From Lithospermum erythrorhizon (taxonomy: Eukaryota; Streptophyta; Magnoliopsida; Boraginales; Boraginaceae), in assembly GCA_019722365.1 (NCBI GenBank), contig JADFUC010000985.1, positions 278,887-342,886 of the forward strand: 64,000 bases of DNA, given 5' to 3'. Under the pieces are notes generated by a model, which saw only the letters and a program-made list of their open reading frames with translations, was not told the origin of the DNA and made no database searches. The position numbers were made by a program, and so were the translations under genes. Within the stretch, counting starts at the first letter, position 1, and each line of letters begins with the position of its first letter. Below are positions 21,836-33,698 of this stretch, in pieces.

Positions 21836-22944
21836 GAGGGGTATGTAGTTTGTAGTCAAATTGGGTTGATTAGAGAAAGTAGAGGGTATTTAATGATGAC
21901 CAAAATTATTTACACACACAGGACAGTTAGGTTACTAACAGTAGTGGGGGACACACGAGTCAGGAATGATAAAAGATGGATATAAAAACTAAGTCATTAT
22001 CATAGGTTCCAAAAAAATTAGTATAAGGTCTTGTTTTAGGCTAAAGTCAATGCTTGGGTGGTTGAAAAGATGATAAAATAAATGGGGGTGTAAATTTATT
22101 ATTTTTAAGTTTGTTGCATCATTTTATCTCTATTTGAATAGTCAATCAAATTTTTATCACCACTGAAATTCATTCTAAAAATCTTAATCAACCAATGTAA
22201 AACTAAATTTTCAATAAATAAAAATATGACATTACTTTTATTAAGTATGATTGAAATAAACCTACAAAACAAAAAATAATGACCTGAAAAGACTCGAACA
22301 TAAAATCTTAGGTATGAGGGTAGGATAAGATACAACTAAACTATGAGCTTGTGGAGAATTCATAGGGGTTTATCAAATAATGTAGGATTCGACACTCCTA
22401 TAACAAAAGCAAGGGTAGATGTTATATACTGGTGTGCAGTTACTGCATTACCCCGAAATTTACTCAATACGAAAAATAACGGTTGCTGATTTCCCGTTAA
22501 AAAAAAAATTATATACTTTTTTCACATTTTTTACGGGACCATCATCATCTAGCATAGGACTTTATTTCACTCGGATAAAGGATCGAGTTGAATCAAATTC
22601 TATTAAATCTGATCGGTTTCGATTTATCTAAATGCCAACTTTTTTCAAATTAATTTTATTATTACATAGACTCGAACCCAAAATCCGCTCTGAAGAATAA
22701 TACATGTTGGCATTATACCAACGCTAGAGATTATTGGTTTAAAGGCCAACTTGTGAAAGAATGTTAAACAATTGTGATGTACAAGAAGCTAGAGACCACG
22801 GCCCTGGCTAGTCGTTTCGGTGCTAATTAATATGTTGTCAGATATTAATGTGAATAAAAATGTAGAGTCCTTTGAGAAAACATCAAACAGAGAGCTGTTT
22901 CAAGATTTAATTAAAGAAGGCAATAAAAACCAAGGAAAAATAAA
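21836..22944. other. AT-rich spacer
   Basis: The sequence upstream of the candidate minus-strand promoter is followed by AT-rich DNA. Open frames at 22,105-22,335 (minus) and 22,419-22,631 (plus) are short, show no motif and are not called. Confidence 0.4.
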
Positions 22945-23364
22945 GGTTAATTAGTCATTTTCCTCCTCAACTATTATTTAATTTTTAACTTATCCCTTAA
23001 ACTTTATCATCTTTTCAGCCGTGCCCCCTATATTTTATGTCTTTTCAGTCTTACCTCTGTACTATTTATCTTTTTTGAGATACCCCTTGAAACACATTTT
23101 TTTAATTAAAATATATAAATTTTCATATAATACGAGAAAAAAAAGAAATTACACAATTACTAAATTTATGAGACATATTTTAAAATAACTTTATCTATTT
23201 TAATTAAAAAATGTGTTTCAGGGGGCATCCCAGAAAAAATAAATAGTATAGGGGGCAAGGTTGAAGAGATACAAAGTTCAGGGGGCAGGATTGAAAAGAT
23301 GACAAAGTTCAAAGGACAAATTGAAAATTAAACGATAGTTTAGGAGGTAAACGGCTAATTAGCC
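22945..23364. mobile_element. Mutator-type MITE with long terminal inverted repeats
   Basis: The 420-bp element has arms of about 175 bp that are inverted copies of each other. It starts GGTTAATTAGTCATTTTCCT and its other end reads, in reverse complement, GGCTAATTAGCCGTTTACCT. It is flanked by an exact 9-bp direct repeat, AAAAATAAA, at 22,936-22,944 and 23,365-23,373. Nine-base duplications are the mark of Mutator-like insertion. Each arm contains two to three tandem copies of a unit of about 35 bases with the core CATCTTTTCAGYCYTGCCCC. There is no coding capacity, so it would move only with a transposase supplied in trans. Confidence 0.85.
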
Positions 23365-23494
23365 AAAAATAAAATACTCCGTGTAATTTAAGGCGATAGA
23401 AATGAATATGCTCATGTGTAGTTGTGCACCATGGACAAAGTGTGCCCCTCAAGATGACACCCAGTCAAGAAATTAGGGAACATGGGGAGTAATC

Positions 23495-24072
23495 TGTCAC
23501 GGACAATATTTTAGAAGGTTTCGAAGCACACGAGAGCGTCCCGGATGGATGAGCAATTTGAAACCCTCTGGAAGGTTCAAGAAGGTCCCGGAAGGCCTTG
23601 GAACATCCCGAAAGATTCTGGGAAAGGCTTGAATGTCCTAGGGCAGCCTAGGACCTTGAAGGAGGTCCATGACTAGCCTAAGACCTTGTAGAAATTTGTG
23701 GAGTCTTTTAGAACATTTTAGAGTAGTATAGAGTCTAATAGAATACTCTAGAAACTATGTAGTATGGTAGATGTTCAAGTTGTGTCTAGAACCTTTCCTT
23801 GAGGAGGTGGAAGGATAGGCTACTAGTATAAATAGGGGAGGAGCCTCATTTGCTCCAAGCTCAATTGTAAAACTCTTTGAGTTCAATATAAGTTTGTGTT
23901 ACTTGTCTTATTCCCAAATCCTTATCTTAGTTTAATATTTCATTCATTTTTATTCAGCTGCATATTTTGTTCCCTAATTGTTCTCAAGTGAGGTCAAGTA
24001 GCCCGACTTGGTTTGAAATGTGTTGGGTAATTAACGGTTTCCTGGCATCAAGAAAAGAGTCGCCTCGTGACA
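23495..24072 (+). repeat. Probable solo LTR, 578 bp
   Basis: The block begins TGTCACGG and ends CCTCGTGACA, so it has TG...CA ends set in an 8-base imperfect inverted repeat. It contains a TATA box (TAGTATAAATAGGGG, near 23,825) and, downstream, a T-rich polyadenylation-like region. Short repeated phrases such as CCTAGG.AC..TTG and TAGAACATT mark the U3 part. No primer site follows the right end, and no second copy is seen in the window, so a solo LTR is the simplest reading. The flanking five bases (TAATC and CTTAG) do not match, which lowers confidence. Confidence 0.5.
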
Positions 24073-24461
24073 CTTAGCCCTTAATATCTCAGTTCCTTCC
24101 GAACTTTATTGTGGGTGCTATGTATTTGATGTACTCGGTCTCACAAAATACCAGTCTTTTCTAGCATGTTTTGTACTATCTTACCCATCACTAGTGGTCT
24201 CATACTACCACATGTCTTTTAGCACGTGTCACCCATCCTAGAATTATTCTAGGTTTTGACTTGGAATTCTTATGAGTTGAGCTTTTGAAAAGAAGATGCA
24301 TCTTAATCTATATGAGTAGTACCAAACAAATATTATCATCACATCAAATAAATTTCTCTCGATCAAGGCAAGTTTAAGTTCTCAGATTATCCAATAAGAA
24401 ACCGAGGACTGCTTCTACACCATAAACAAAAGTATAAGGGGTTGATTGTGTGTATACTATC

Positions 24462-24632
24462 TATATAGAGTTGTTACTGCACGGTAAAACCGTAAACAAC
24501 TCAAGAATCGGGTCATTTTATCCTGACCGATAAGTCGTATACCATTCATATATAGAGTTGTTAGTGGTATAGGTAAACTGTGAACAACCCGAGAACCTGA
24601 TTTGTTTTTATCCGACCAAATTACAATTCTTG
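24462..24632. repeat. Tandem duplication of an ~85-bp hairpin unit
   Basis: Two units start TATAGAGTTGTTA at about 24,464 and 24,549. The first contains nested inverted repeats, GAGTTGTT..AACAACTC enclosing ACGGT..ACCGT (24,468-24,502). The second keeps the outer arms in weakened form. Identity between the units is moderate, so the duplication is not recent. Confidence 0.6.
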
Positions 24633-27600
24633 AATAAAATGAGACCAACTTAGTACCGAAAAAGGGACTAAGTATAGGATCGGACCATACCTAATAGTTT
24701 CAAATCGTTCAAATTCAAAGTTGCAAGTAACGTTATGTTACCTTTAAAAATAAGTTCTACCAATTAACAAGTTTGGATAACATTTTTAAAGTAAATGCTA
24801 TGTTACCTGAAAATAACTTGGTATTATTTGTTAGAAATGCTACAAAATATATACAAGTGCTACTACTTTATTACGCATTTCTCGTAACTGCTTTTTTAAG
24901 TGCCACTCAAAAGTATATCAAACATCAGATAAGTTTGAGGCCTGGGTAATTTTGAAAACAAAATTTTGTAAGATCTTGGGTAACGTTGAAAAATAAGCAA
25001 TATCCAAATAATTGTAGTAATTAATTAAATCACTTGGAAATTTGGATTGAAATGATTTTAATTTAGATTATATTATTATTAAGCTAGTTTTATTATAATG
25101 AAGAAAGAATAAAGACCTTAAGTGATTAGAATATGAAATTTGAGGAAAAATGATTTTTGAAAAGTTTTTGTGATAAGTGTGTACCAGAAAGGATAAGCCA
25201 AACTCCCCAAATTATGGGGTACACTATAAATAACAATACCTACACAAGAACACGCTGAGGGAAATTGACTGCTTGCCCTTTTACTGAAGCGACTGTATAA
25301 TGCTTAGAACAAAACAGTTTAATCATGGTTAATGCTATAACAAAACGAAAGTGAATTGTGTCATTGTTATAACAAAAACAAGCTAATTGTGTCGGTGCTT
25401 AAACCAACAATGAAAATCTTTTTGTGCTTCTTTCAAAATAATTTGCTAATTAATAAAATAATGTAATTGATTTGACGCTCTATGTCAACTAGCTAATTAA
25501 GTTCATGTTCATAAAGAAATGAACATGGTGTTATTCGTTTATTTTCTAAAAAGCATGCTATTAGATTATTTGTTTTCATATAACATTCTTATAGAAATTG
25601 AATAAGAATTAATTAAATAAGAATGAATTAAATAATTAATTATATAAGTATCGTATTAAATTATTAATTATATAAAAAATAAAATAATTAATTAATACAT
25701 AATAATAAATTAAATCAAGAAATTAAATAATTAATTACATAAGAATGAATTAAATAATGATGAGAATGGCTAAAACATTGCTCAAGGCAGTACTGATATC
25801 TCTACATGTATGGCGCTGTTCATCTCAAGACCAGAATGCCAGGTCGAATAAGTTGATTTTTTTCTCATATTGAATTTCTTAACCTTTGAGCTGAAGACCG
25901 TCCATTTTTCTATACAATGCTAACGGAGGGATATGATGATCATCGATCATGTGTAGCTACATTAAAATTTGACAAATTAGAATATACAATATGTAAACGG
26001 TGTGATTCATAATTTTAGACTGATAAGATCTTACCAATATAAACGAGTCCCTCCATCAACACTCCCTAAAACCAAGTGTTCTGTTGGCAGTCCTCTTTGA
26101 TCCAAGATAGCTGGAAGACAAGTTGATCCTCAAGAACGCCGGGCAAGAGAATTTCATCACTTTTCTCAAAAGCGGATGTCATTCTAAATCCTTTACCTGC
26201 CTTTGATTTTTCTTCAGTCCTTAACACTGGATTAATAAATTCTCACTTATGTCAGAAATTGATCTTACTAATTTTCACACTGTCTTATAATAAAATGATT
26301 AGAGCGATTTATAAAAATTCAAAATTATTGTTCTCGCATTCTATTTACTGTACCTCGATTTGATTTGACTACACAAACGGTAGAGAAAAGCTAATTCATT
26401 TCATGTTACTCAATTAAACGAACAAGTAATTTCCTTATTGCAAGAAAACAAGAATAGAAAAATTTGCTTTTTAAACAAGCACATAATAATTTGTTTCACT
26501 TCAAGCATGCTCATAATTAGCTTCTTTCACGCCTCCCAACACACCTATTCTCATACTTTTGTTGTTAATATTTCTTAAATTATTGTTAATCTTTTCTCAA
26601 ATTATTAAATTATTAATATTTTTTTATTATATTGTTAAATTTGTTTTTAAATTGAAATAATAAAGTTAAATGTTTTTCTAATCATTATTATAATACTATC
26701 GAATTATCCCTCGATTGTTAAAGGCACAAAGTCGTATTGTAGTCAGCGGTTGTTACTGAACAACCGAATTCGAGCCATGATTATTGTTAAACAAGTGAAT
26801 TAGATAAATGATTATTAGACAACAAACACGGTAGAATTATTTGTTAGGTTTGATTTATGAAATATGTATTAATTGTCAAATTGTTGTTAATCTAAAATCG
26901 ATTTTGAAATTGTTATTAACTGATTATAATCTTAAATATTTCGAAATTATTGTGTTAATAAACTTTTTTTTCATGTTGAATTGAGATTATGTCTTAAATA
27001 TTATAAGATTATTAAAATTATGTCTATTAATTGAGATAGTTAATTGTCAAATTGTTGTTAATATTTTTCTAATTGTTGTTAATATTTCTCAATTATGTTC
27101 AATTTTATTTCTAAATTTTTTTTCTCAAATTGTAGGCAAATATTCTGCTTTCTTCTTAATTGTATATCATTTTTTGTTCGTTTGGGATCAATGAAGTCTA
27201 ACAAGTAAATATACCATTTTATGTTTATTGTGAAAGTATCATGATTTCAAATTAGTATAAAATTATGTATTAATATTTCTTAATTATGTTAATTAGTTTT
27301 GAATATGATGAATGTTTTTTTAATATTTCTCAATACTAATATTTCTTAATATTTCTTAAAGTTCCTAAAGTTCTTGTTCATTCCCTAAAACCGCTCTCTA
27401 GATTGGCCAATTCCTCATTTGCGTGCTCGAAATTGATCTTCTTGATTTTCATAACTAACTTGGAGTTTAATTAGTGTATAATTAAATGGAGCGATTGTAC
27501 CGCATCGGTAATTGGCCTATCGACAATAAAGTCGAATTATCAAGATTTTGACCAAATCATTATTATATATGTTATCCATTATAAAGAGGATGTAGTATAT

Positions 27601-27819
27601 AATAACTGATTTAATTTAGTAGTATAATAATATGATATAGTATTAACTAATTTAATTTGATAGTATAATAATATAATATAGTGTAATTTATTTAATTTTA
27701 TCACATAATTCCTTGTAGTTCTCACGGCTATTTGTAGGTTTTTGCAAGCACAACGAACAAACAAACGGTAATTTTCAAATCGATAATTATAGTAAACGCC
27801 ATTACTTTTATATGGTTAA
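24633..27819. other. AT-rich spacer with simple repeats
   Basis: No gene is visible. At 25,590-25,760 variants of GAATTAAATAATTAATTA are repeated many times. At 26,550-27,360 phrases such as AATTGTTGTTAATATTTCTC recur. One GC-richer segment at 26,040-26,230 contains no open frame. This looks like decayed noncoding DNA. Confidence 0.45.
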
Positions 27820-28184
27820 AGATCATCATACATCTGCAACACTGGTAGCTACATTTCTATTTAATGTCTATTATTTTAATTTTTCAAGCACACTTCATTA
27901 ACCAGTTATCTTCATAATATTATTTACTACTAACACCAATTCAAAATATTTTTCATTTCTACTTTTCAAGACAATTTTATATTTTTCATTTTTTTATGAT
28001 AAAAAGCACAATAGTCAAATATCGATCCTGAAAAATATAAATGATAATTGTTTTGAATTGGAGTTAGTAGATAATATTGTTAAAGATATAATTGGTTAAG
28101 GAAGTATGCTTGAAAAATTGAAATAATAGACATTAAATAGAAGTGTAACCGGAAGTGTGACACAAAAGTGTAACAGATGATCTG
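27820..28184. mobile_element. Foldback MITE with ~120-bp inverted arms
   Basis: The left arm (27,820-27,960) and the reverse complement of the right arm (28,050-28,184) align along their length. Shared strings are TTCTATTTAATGTCTATTAT, TTTTTCAAGCA and CCAATTCAAAA. The outer ends read GATCATC and GATGATC. The arms nearly meet, leaving a short central loop rich in A and T. There is no coding capacity. I could not find an exact target duplication, so the superfamily is open. Confidence 0.75.
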
Positions 28185-28990
28185 AACTCTTTTTATACAT
28201 TCACTTGATATGCCTTTCACGCAAAACTAGGACAAGTTTGAAACAACCTAATTAATAGCATGTTTACAACAAAACTAACAAATAAATCATGTGTTTATAA
28301 GAAAAGAAACGAATCGTGACATTATTTACTAGCAAATGTTTAATGAAAAAAATGTTTACGCAAAACAAACGAAGTTCGATTAAAATCACAAGACTTATAT
28401 TTCAAATCAATCTAATATAATTCTATATTTATTAAAATTATGAGTAATTTAATTATAATAGTAGTTACTTTATCTAAACAAAAACTATACTTTTATTTCA
28501 TAGTATAATACCGCAATTAAAATTCATTTACAAAATTCATGTTTGATGAACTAGCAATTTATTTCAATGTTTGTAAGTAAAGAAGCGAGTTCTCTCCATG
28601 TTTGTCGCAGTAGCTAACAAGTTATTGTTGGACTAACAGTCCATACACCTATTTTAATGATGACTTAAACATTGATTTATTATCTAACATATGTGCTTAA
28701 GTGATTTATTTCAGGTATGTTAGAAAGGTGTTTGTCGACGAAAGTTGATTACTGATATCAACCAAGCATGGGGCGACTGGGCCGGGGGTATTTCAGCTTA
28801 TGTTTGTTTCATTTTAAGCCTTTTATCCTTGTGTTTGTTTGTTTATAAGCGAATTTGTTTGTTACTCTACAATCATTGGATTAATTCGCTAGTTTATTAA
28901 CAAACATGTAGATAATTTGCTTGTTCCTTAACAAACATGGGGCGCATTTGTCGGGGTATTTCACCACCTCACCCCTTCATTTATCGCTTT
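28185..28990. other. Spacer with a short spaced direct repeat
   Basis: No gene. A direct repeat with the core CATGGGGCG and GGGGTATTTCA occurs at about 28,766 and 28,937, 171 bases apart. It may mark a small insertion or a duplicated end. TGGACTAACAGTCCA near 28,630 is a short inverted repeat. Confidence 0.4.
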
Positions 28991-29186
28991 TGGTGTGTGT
29001 ATAACAAAGCCAGCCAAATTAACGTGAAACCCAAACTTACTCAAGCCTCCCACCCCCATCCCGTATACCTCCCCCAAACTCCTAAACAAAATTAAGCCCC
29101 ATCCCCACAGCAACTCCAAATCCTAAAAGCCATAGCCAACCCCCAACGGCAACAAACACCACCCATCACTTTCCTCTTATCCTACA

Positions 29187-29249
29187 ATGTGCAACAACAC
29201 CGCCTTGATTATTGAAGACGGTCAACTCTTTGTGAATCAAAGAGCTAGG
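29187..29249 (+). other. Short first-exon-like ORF ending in a splice donor
   Basis: An ATG after a pyrimidine-rich leader opens 21 codons (MCNNTALIIEDGQLFVNQRA then R) that run exactly into AGG|GTAAGT. It could be a real first exon driven by the LTR or a chance leader ORF. No downstream exon could be joined with confidence. Confidence 0.2.
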
Positions 29250-29910
29250 GTAAGTTTTAATTTTAATTTTAATCGACATATTTTGTGGTTTAGTCTTTAA
29301 ACTTATTGGTTATATTAGTTAAATTGGGTGATTTTAGAGTATATTATTCAAGCATTAGTTATATGGATTCTAATCATAGGCTTAAATAATTGGAGTTTAA
29401 TGGGTTAGATATATTGTGAGTTATTAATTATTTTGAATTGGCTTGAAAGTATCGAATTTTTAGTTTAAGTATAATGGATGGTGGTTTGGAATTTTCGTGT
29501 TATATTATAAGATAGGGGGACATTTAGTAATGTAAAATATCGTGGTTAAAGCCTAGAAGAATTTGAAGGTGCTAAGTAGGGATTCATATGGGATCCAATA
29601 CTTACCAAATGTTGTCATTATCTTTATATCTGAGGAGTTCGACGAGACCGATTAGGAGACTGACCAGCGATTTGCTATTTCGAGGAGCGGTCAGATTCCT
29701 CAGTTTAGTTATTTTGGATGCTTAAAATATATATTTATAAAATTATGTTGTCAAACTATTTTTATAAAAAATTATACTTTTGAAAAATGCACTTTGAGTT
29801 ATGCTATCTTCTTTTAACAAGTACTATTATGTATGTTTTCTAAATTGGTCAAGCATGAAAATGATTTATGAAATGAGCACTTTCAGAAAATATATATTGA
29901 ATTATGAGTG

Positions 29911-30049
29911 TGATATGGGCATACTGATGCGATCCTTTGAATTATTTTATATACTTGATATGGGCATATTGATGCGATGTTTTGAACTGTTTTTATATAT
30001 GCTTGATATGGGCACATTGATTCGATATTTTCAATTATGTTTTGTGGAG
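29911..30049 (+). repeat. Tandem repeat with in-frame periods (45 and 48 bp)
   Basis: Three units begin TGATATGGGCA at 29,911, 29,956 and 30,004. The spacings of 45 and 48 bases are both multiples of three. A 114-codon open frame (29,801-30,145) reads through all three as DMGILMRSFEL, DMGILMRCFEL and DMGTLIRYFQL. It lies inside the LTR-like region E. Confidence 0.7.
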
Positions 30050-30961
30050 ATTATTTTAAATATGATTTGGCCTTTATCATTGGTGACCCATCATTATGGA
30101 TATGGAGGAATACCCCGAGGTTATTCGAACTTCATGGCAGGCTAGCCGCTGGCCACCGTAAAAGTGTGACTGTGAGTCTCATTCTGCAAGTATGTCCTAC
30201 ATGAGGTAGGTAGGAAAACTCACTCGTTGTCCCGAGGTCGCCTATATTCTTAAATGGTATTTTCTAGATAGGCCGATTGTGTTTCTGAATAGTGAACAGG
30301 TTTTGAAGTTTCTATCAGAACTTAAACTGTTTTTAAATGTGTTTTAATGATACTAATCACAAGGAAGCGTCATTAAACTCGTTGGCTCAAATGTTTTCAA
30401 ATAATTAGATTACACTACTTGATGTTTTAACTTCATATATAATATATAAATAGTTTTGACAGTATTATATATGTATGTGTGTGCTGAAGTGTTTGACCAT
30501 CTATATAAGAGTAATTACTACTGAAGCCAGTGTGGGATAGCTCATCTCCTCACTCACCTTCTGCATTGTGGATCGGATCCGAGAAAGTACCATTTGCCGG
30601 GACGCCGAGATCGCCGATGTCCTAGTTTGAGTTGTCATTTATTTTCTTTTGGTTTATAGGCATTGTGTTATTCGTAGACTTTATGACTTTAAAATACTCG
30701 TATTTTGAGTTGCCACTTTAAGTGATTTGGATTTGTAATCACAGAATGTTGTTGTCTCAACTTTTGAGTATTATGTTTTCATTTACCTTGAGTAGTTTCT
30801 ATATGCACCGTGTAATGGATGTTCCTCACTATTGGGTTAGATGCTCTATTTTGTTATATTGGAGTTAGTATTATGTATAGTATGTACATTATAGGTTGAA
30901 ATTGTAACGCCTGTATACTGGGAATGTATGTACGTTGTGACAGTTTAGATTTGGGTTGTTA

Positions 30962-31602
30962 TATAAGCCGCTATCTAAAATAAACGACAATATCTAAGTA
31001 TCACTTAACTAGCACATAGCGTAACCGCTACCTAAATTAGTGCTACCTAGATCACATTTGTAGTAGTGACATACAAATACTATATTTCAAGTAGTTAGTA
31101 AAGGTGCAATAACATATATAAACAAACCACATACTTCTACACTTTAATTATAAATAGACGACAATGAAATTTTATAGCTAAGGCCTCATATTCCTTAGAT
31201 ACATCCTAAAGTACATATGTATGTCAATCCCATACAAACTTTTTGGCTGTAAACAATACTTCCACCAGATTTGTTATCTTTATTCTCTTGCGGTGTGTGG
31301 CATGTTACCAGTTATGAATCTTTCTGGGCGTCACTTTTTGTTTGTTTTTTCGGTTTAGAAATTTTTCCCCAATGAAAGAAACCATTGGACTTACATGTTC
31401 ATTTATGAAATATATGTTCCATAATGGTGTCACATCTTATCAAGCTACTGAACAAAAATACCAAATCATGTTTACTTTTCGTTTGAAGCTATTATAACAA
31501 GAATATAATGTTAATTTGTTAGTGGCAGTTATCTTTGTTCAATTCATATGTATGTGTGTACAATAATAATCTTCATAATAGGTGCATATATTAGAATTAA
31601 TT
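30962..31602. other. AT-rich spacer
   Basis: No open frame, repeat or recognisable motif found. Confidence 0.4.
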
Positions 31603-31875
31603 GTCAATATAGTTCCAGATAGTGTAATCTTGATGCAGTTTAGTTCCAAATAATGATAGTGTTATAAATTATTCCCCGAAAATGGTAAAAATATTACAGT
31701 ATGGTCTCTGAAAGTGACAAATATTGCACGTTAGTCCCTGATGTGGACGTCCAAAACATGAACCAATGTGCAATATTACAACACATGTGACATTGTTACG
31801 GACTAAATTATTACGATGCCACCACTAACAGGAGCTAAACTGCATCACGATCACACTATCTGGGCCTATATTGAT
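31603..31875. mobile_element. MITE with ~50-bp terminal inverted repeats
   Basis: The left end, GTCAATATAGTTCCAGATAG..GATGCAGTTTAG, is matched by the reverse complement of the right end, ATCAATATAGGCCCAGATAG..GATGCAGTTTAG. The inside carries phrases such as GGTCTCTGAAAGTG and AGTCCCTGATG. AATT borders both ends but no longer duplication is clear. There is no coding capacity. The layout is like the Mutator-type MITE at 22,945, but the sequences differ. Confidence 0.7.
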
Positions 31876-32128
31876 AATTATCTTTATATAGTATGTCTCA
31901 AATGATGTGATTATATATGCCAAACTAATTATATGATTGCAAGTTAAACTCTACTAGTTATCGATGCACAGTCGTTACTTCTGTGACAGTGCAAATTAAT
32001 TTTTTGTTTAGTGGGTGCTCATTTAAAAATCGATGACACATTAAATATCGACACATTAAATTAAACTTGCTACAAATCTATCATATCTATCCTATATATA
32101 ATGTGGGAAGCCCAAAATTATTTGGTGA

Positions 32129-32368
32129 AGCATAGAAGGTCACCTAAACTATCCATGTGACATTATATTTATTTGAAACTAGATATAAGAATCGATACTT
32201 GTGCATTATAATAATCTTAATTTATCCTAAATGGTGAGCAAATTTACAAGCATAGAAGGTCACCTAAACTATCAATGTGGCATTATATTTATTTGAAACT
32301 GGATATAACAACCGATGCTTGTGCATTATGATAATCTTAATTTATCCTAAATGGTGAGCAAATTTGCA
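32129..32368. repeat. Tandem duplication, 120-bp unit, two copies
   Basis: AGCATAGAAGGTCACCTAAA starts each unit, and ATCCTAAATGGTGAGCAAAT ends each. The units differ at only a handful of positions, so this is a fairly recent local duplication in AT-rich DNA. Confidence 0.9.
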
Positions 32369-33370
32369 CATTATATATAGGTAGACTAGTTACTACTCTG
32401 CAATAAATTTGAGGATGATTATTTTTTAAGTTGGTTATTAAAATTGGACAAGTGGTTTAAATGGTGAGGAAATTTATACATTATGGTTATATGGGTGTAT
32501 TTGGTACATCCCAAAATATGATATGACTTCGATGACATGAAAACTTTGGGCTTTTACATTATATGGGATAGATTATACAAATTGTAAAATGTAACCCGTA
32601 ATAGTTACATTACATCATACCAACTTCATCTAATATATAAGATGACATGTATATTTGTGTCATAATTTATCTGGCTCTCAAAACGGTACAGGTCATCTCT
32701 TGCCCTTCATCCTCTATCTATTTTTCTACCTCATTAATTATATTAATATCATACAACCAAAGCATTAAGTGTGTACTTAGGTTATATAATAATATATATA
32801 TATATGCCTACTATATATTATATACTTTCAAAGTTGCAATCTGCAATAATTTATAGTTGAACTGTCGTCCGAAGAAAATTCAATTGGTTTTCTCATATGA
32901 CTATAACTCTATAAGGGCTGAGGTTGATGGAGGCACATGGAGACTAAAAGGTCTCCTTCCCACAAAAGGTCAATATATTGCCACAAAAAAAGACGGGGAA
33001 AAGGAAGGAGATGAAAAGAAGCTAGAAAAGGAAGAAAAAGGAGAACATCTCATGCTCCTTGTTAAAAGCGTTAATGTTCTTTTAATTTTTTTTTTTTTTT
33101 TTACTTTTTTCCTCTTGTTTTATCAATGTAAAGGAGCAGAGTATAGATAGATAAATCCAGGGGAAGGATCGACACTTGATTTGAAGGGGAGGGAGGGGGC
33201 AGGGGTGGGGGTGGTTCATTAAATTTTTTTTATAGGTAATCTATTTGTATTAATCAAGAGTAATTTATCCATAGCCATCAAAAGTATTATATGAAATTAA
33301 ATTACATGAAATATAAACAGAATTAAAAGTACTAATAACAATATCTTTCAAATTCAAAAAACATCCAATA
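32369..33370 (+). other. Spacer with a Lys/Glu-rich ORF
   Basis: Mostly AT-rich. A plus-strand frame at 32,857-33,150 (97 codons) has a first half reading NCRPKKIQLVFSYDYNSIRA and a middle part rich in Lys and Glu (near KKDGEKEGDEKK). It ends in a poly-T tract that encodes Phe. I see no family signature. It may be an exon fragment or chance. The tail after the T tract is G-rich (33,180-33,215). Confidence 0.25.
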
Positions 33371-33652
33371 CTAATTGGTAATTAAATAATTTTGCAATTC
33401 TTCTGGTTTCCTTCCTGTAACGCCGTACTTCATTATTCTTGAATCTGTGGTAGTGTCTATACCATACTTGTGAAAATAATTCATCATTAATGATATACAT
33501 CGAATGAAAATTAATTTCTTTGATGAGAAATAATGTTGTGTAGATTGCTTCTCCAATATGGCAGCCAATGAGAAGGAAGTAGTGGAGTCAATACAATCGG
33601 AATTGTCATTATCAGAATTCATAAGACAAGATCCTTCAATGGTTGTCCTCAC
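33371..33652 (-). CDS. Unrecognised open frame, possible exon
   Basis: The minus-strand frame is open for about 93 codons from 33,652 and in fact extends upstream to about 33,685 (KWFLEIFIKR). It contains MNSDNDNSDCIDSTTSFSLA and ends KPEELQNYLITN. Composition and length look more protein-like than neighbouring frames. I do not recognise a family. It lies beside the Tat-like element and may be a remnant of an older element or a host exon. Confidence 0.3.
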   Translation of the reverse strand: MRTTIEGSCLMNSDNDNSDCIDSTTSFSLAAILEKQSTQHYFSSKKLIFIRCISLMMNYFHKYGIDTTTDSRIMKYGVTGRKPEELQNYLITN

Positions 33653-33698
33653 CCTTTTGATGAAAATCTCAAGAAACCATTTAGGTTACCTATCATTA

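Larger units (their letters stand above)
28991..30961 (+). repeat. Probable chromovirus-type LTR (E), possibly solo
   Basis: Several phrases are typical of long gypsy LTRs: a CT/CA-rich leader (29,040-29,180), a splice-donor-like AGGGTAAGTTTTAATTTT at 29,247, and GAGGAATACCCCGAGGTTATTC near 30,102. There is also CACTCGTTGTCCCGAGGTCG near 30,219 and a right end GTAACGCC...GGGTTGTTA near 30,907-30,961. No pol domains adjoin it and no partner LTR is seen. Its left edge is undefined. Recognition rests on general resemblance, so the call is moderate. Confidence 0.4.

Noticed and set aside
30600..30960. tRNA or rRNA gene
   Set aside because: No cloverleaf or conserved A/B box, and no rRNA core sequence, could be found here or elsewhere in the window.
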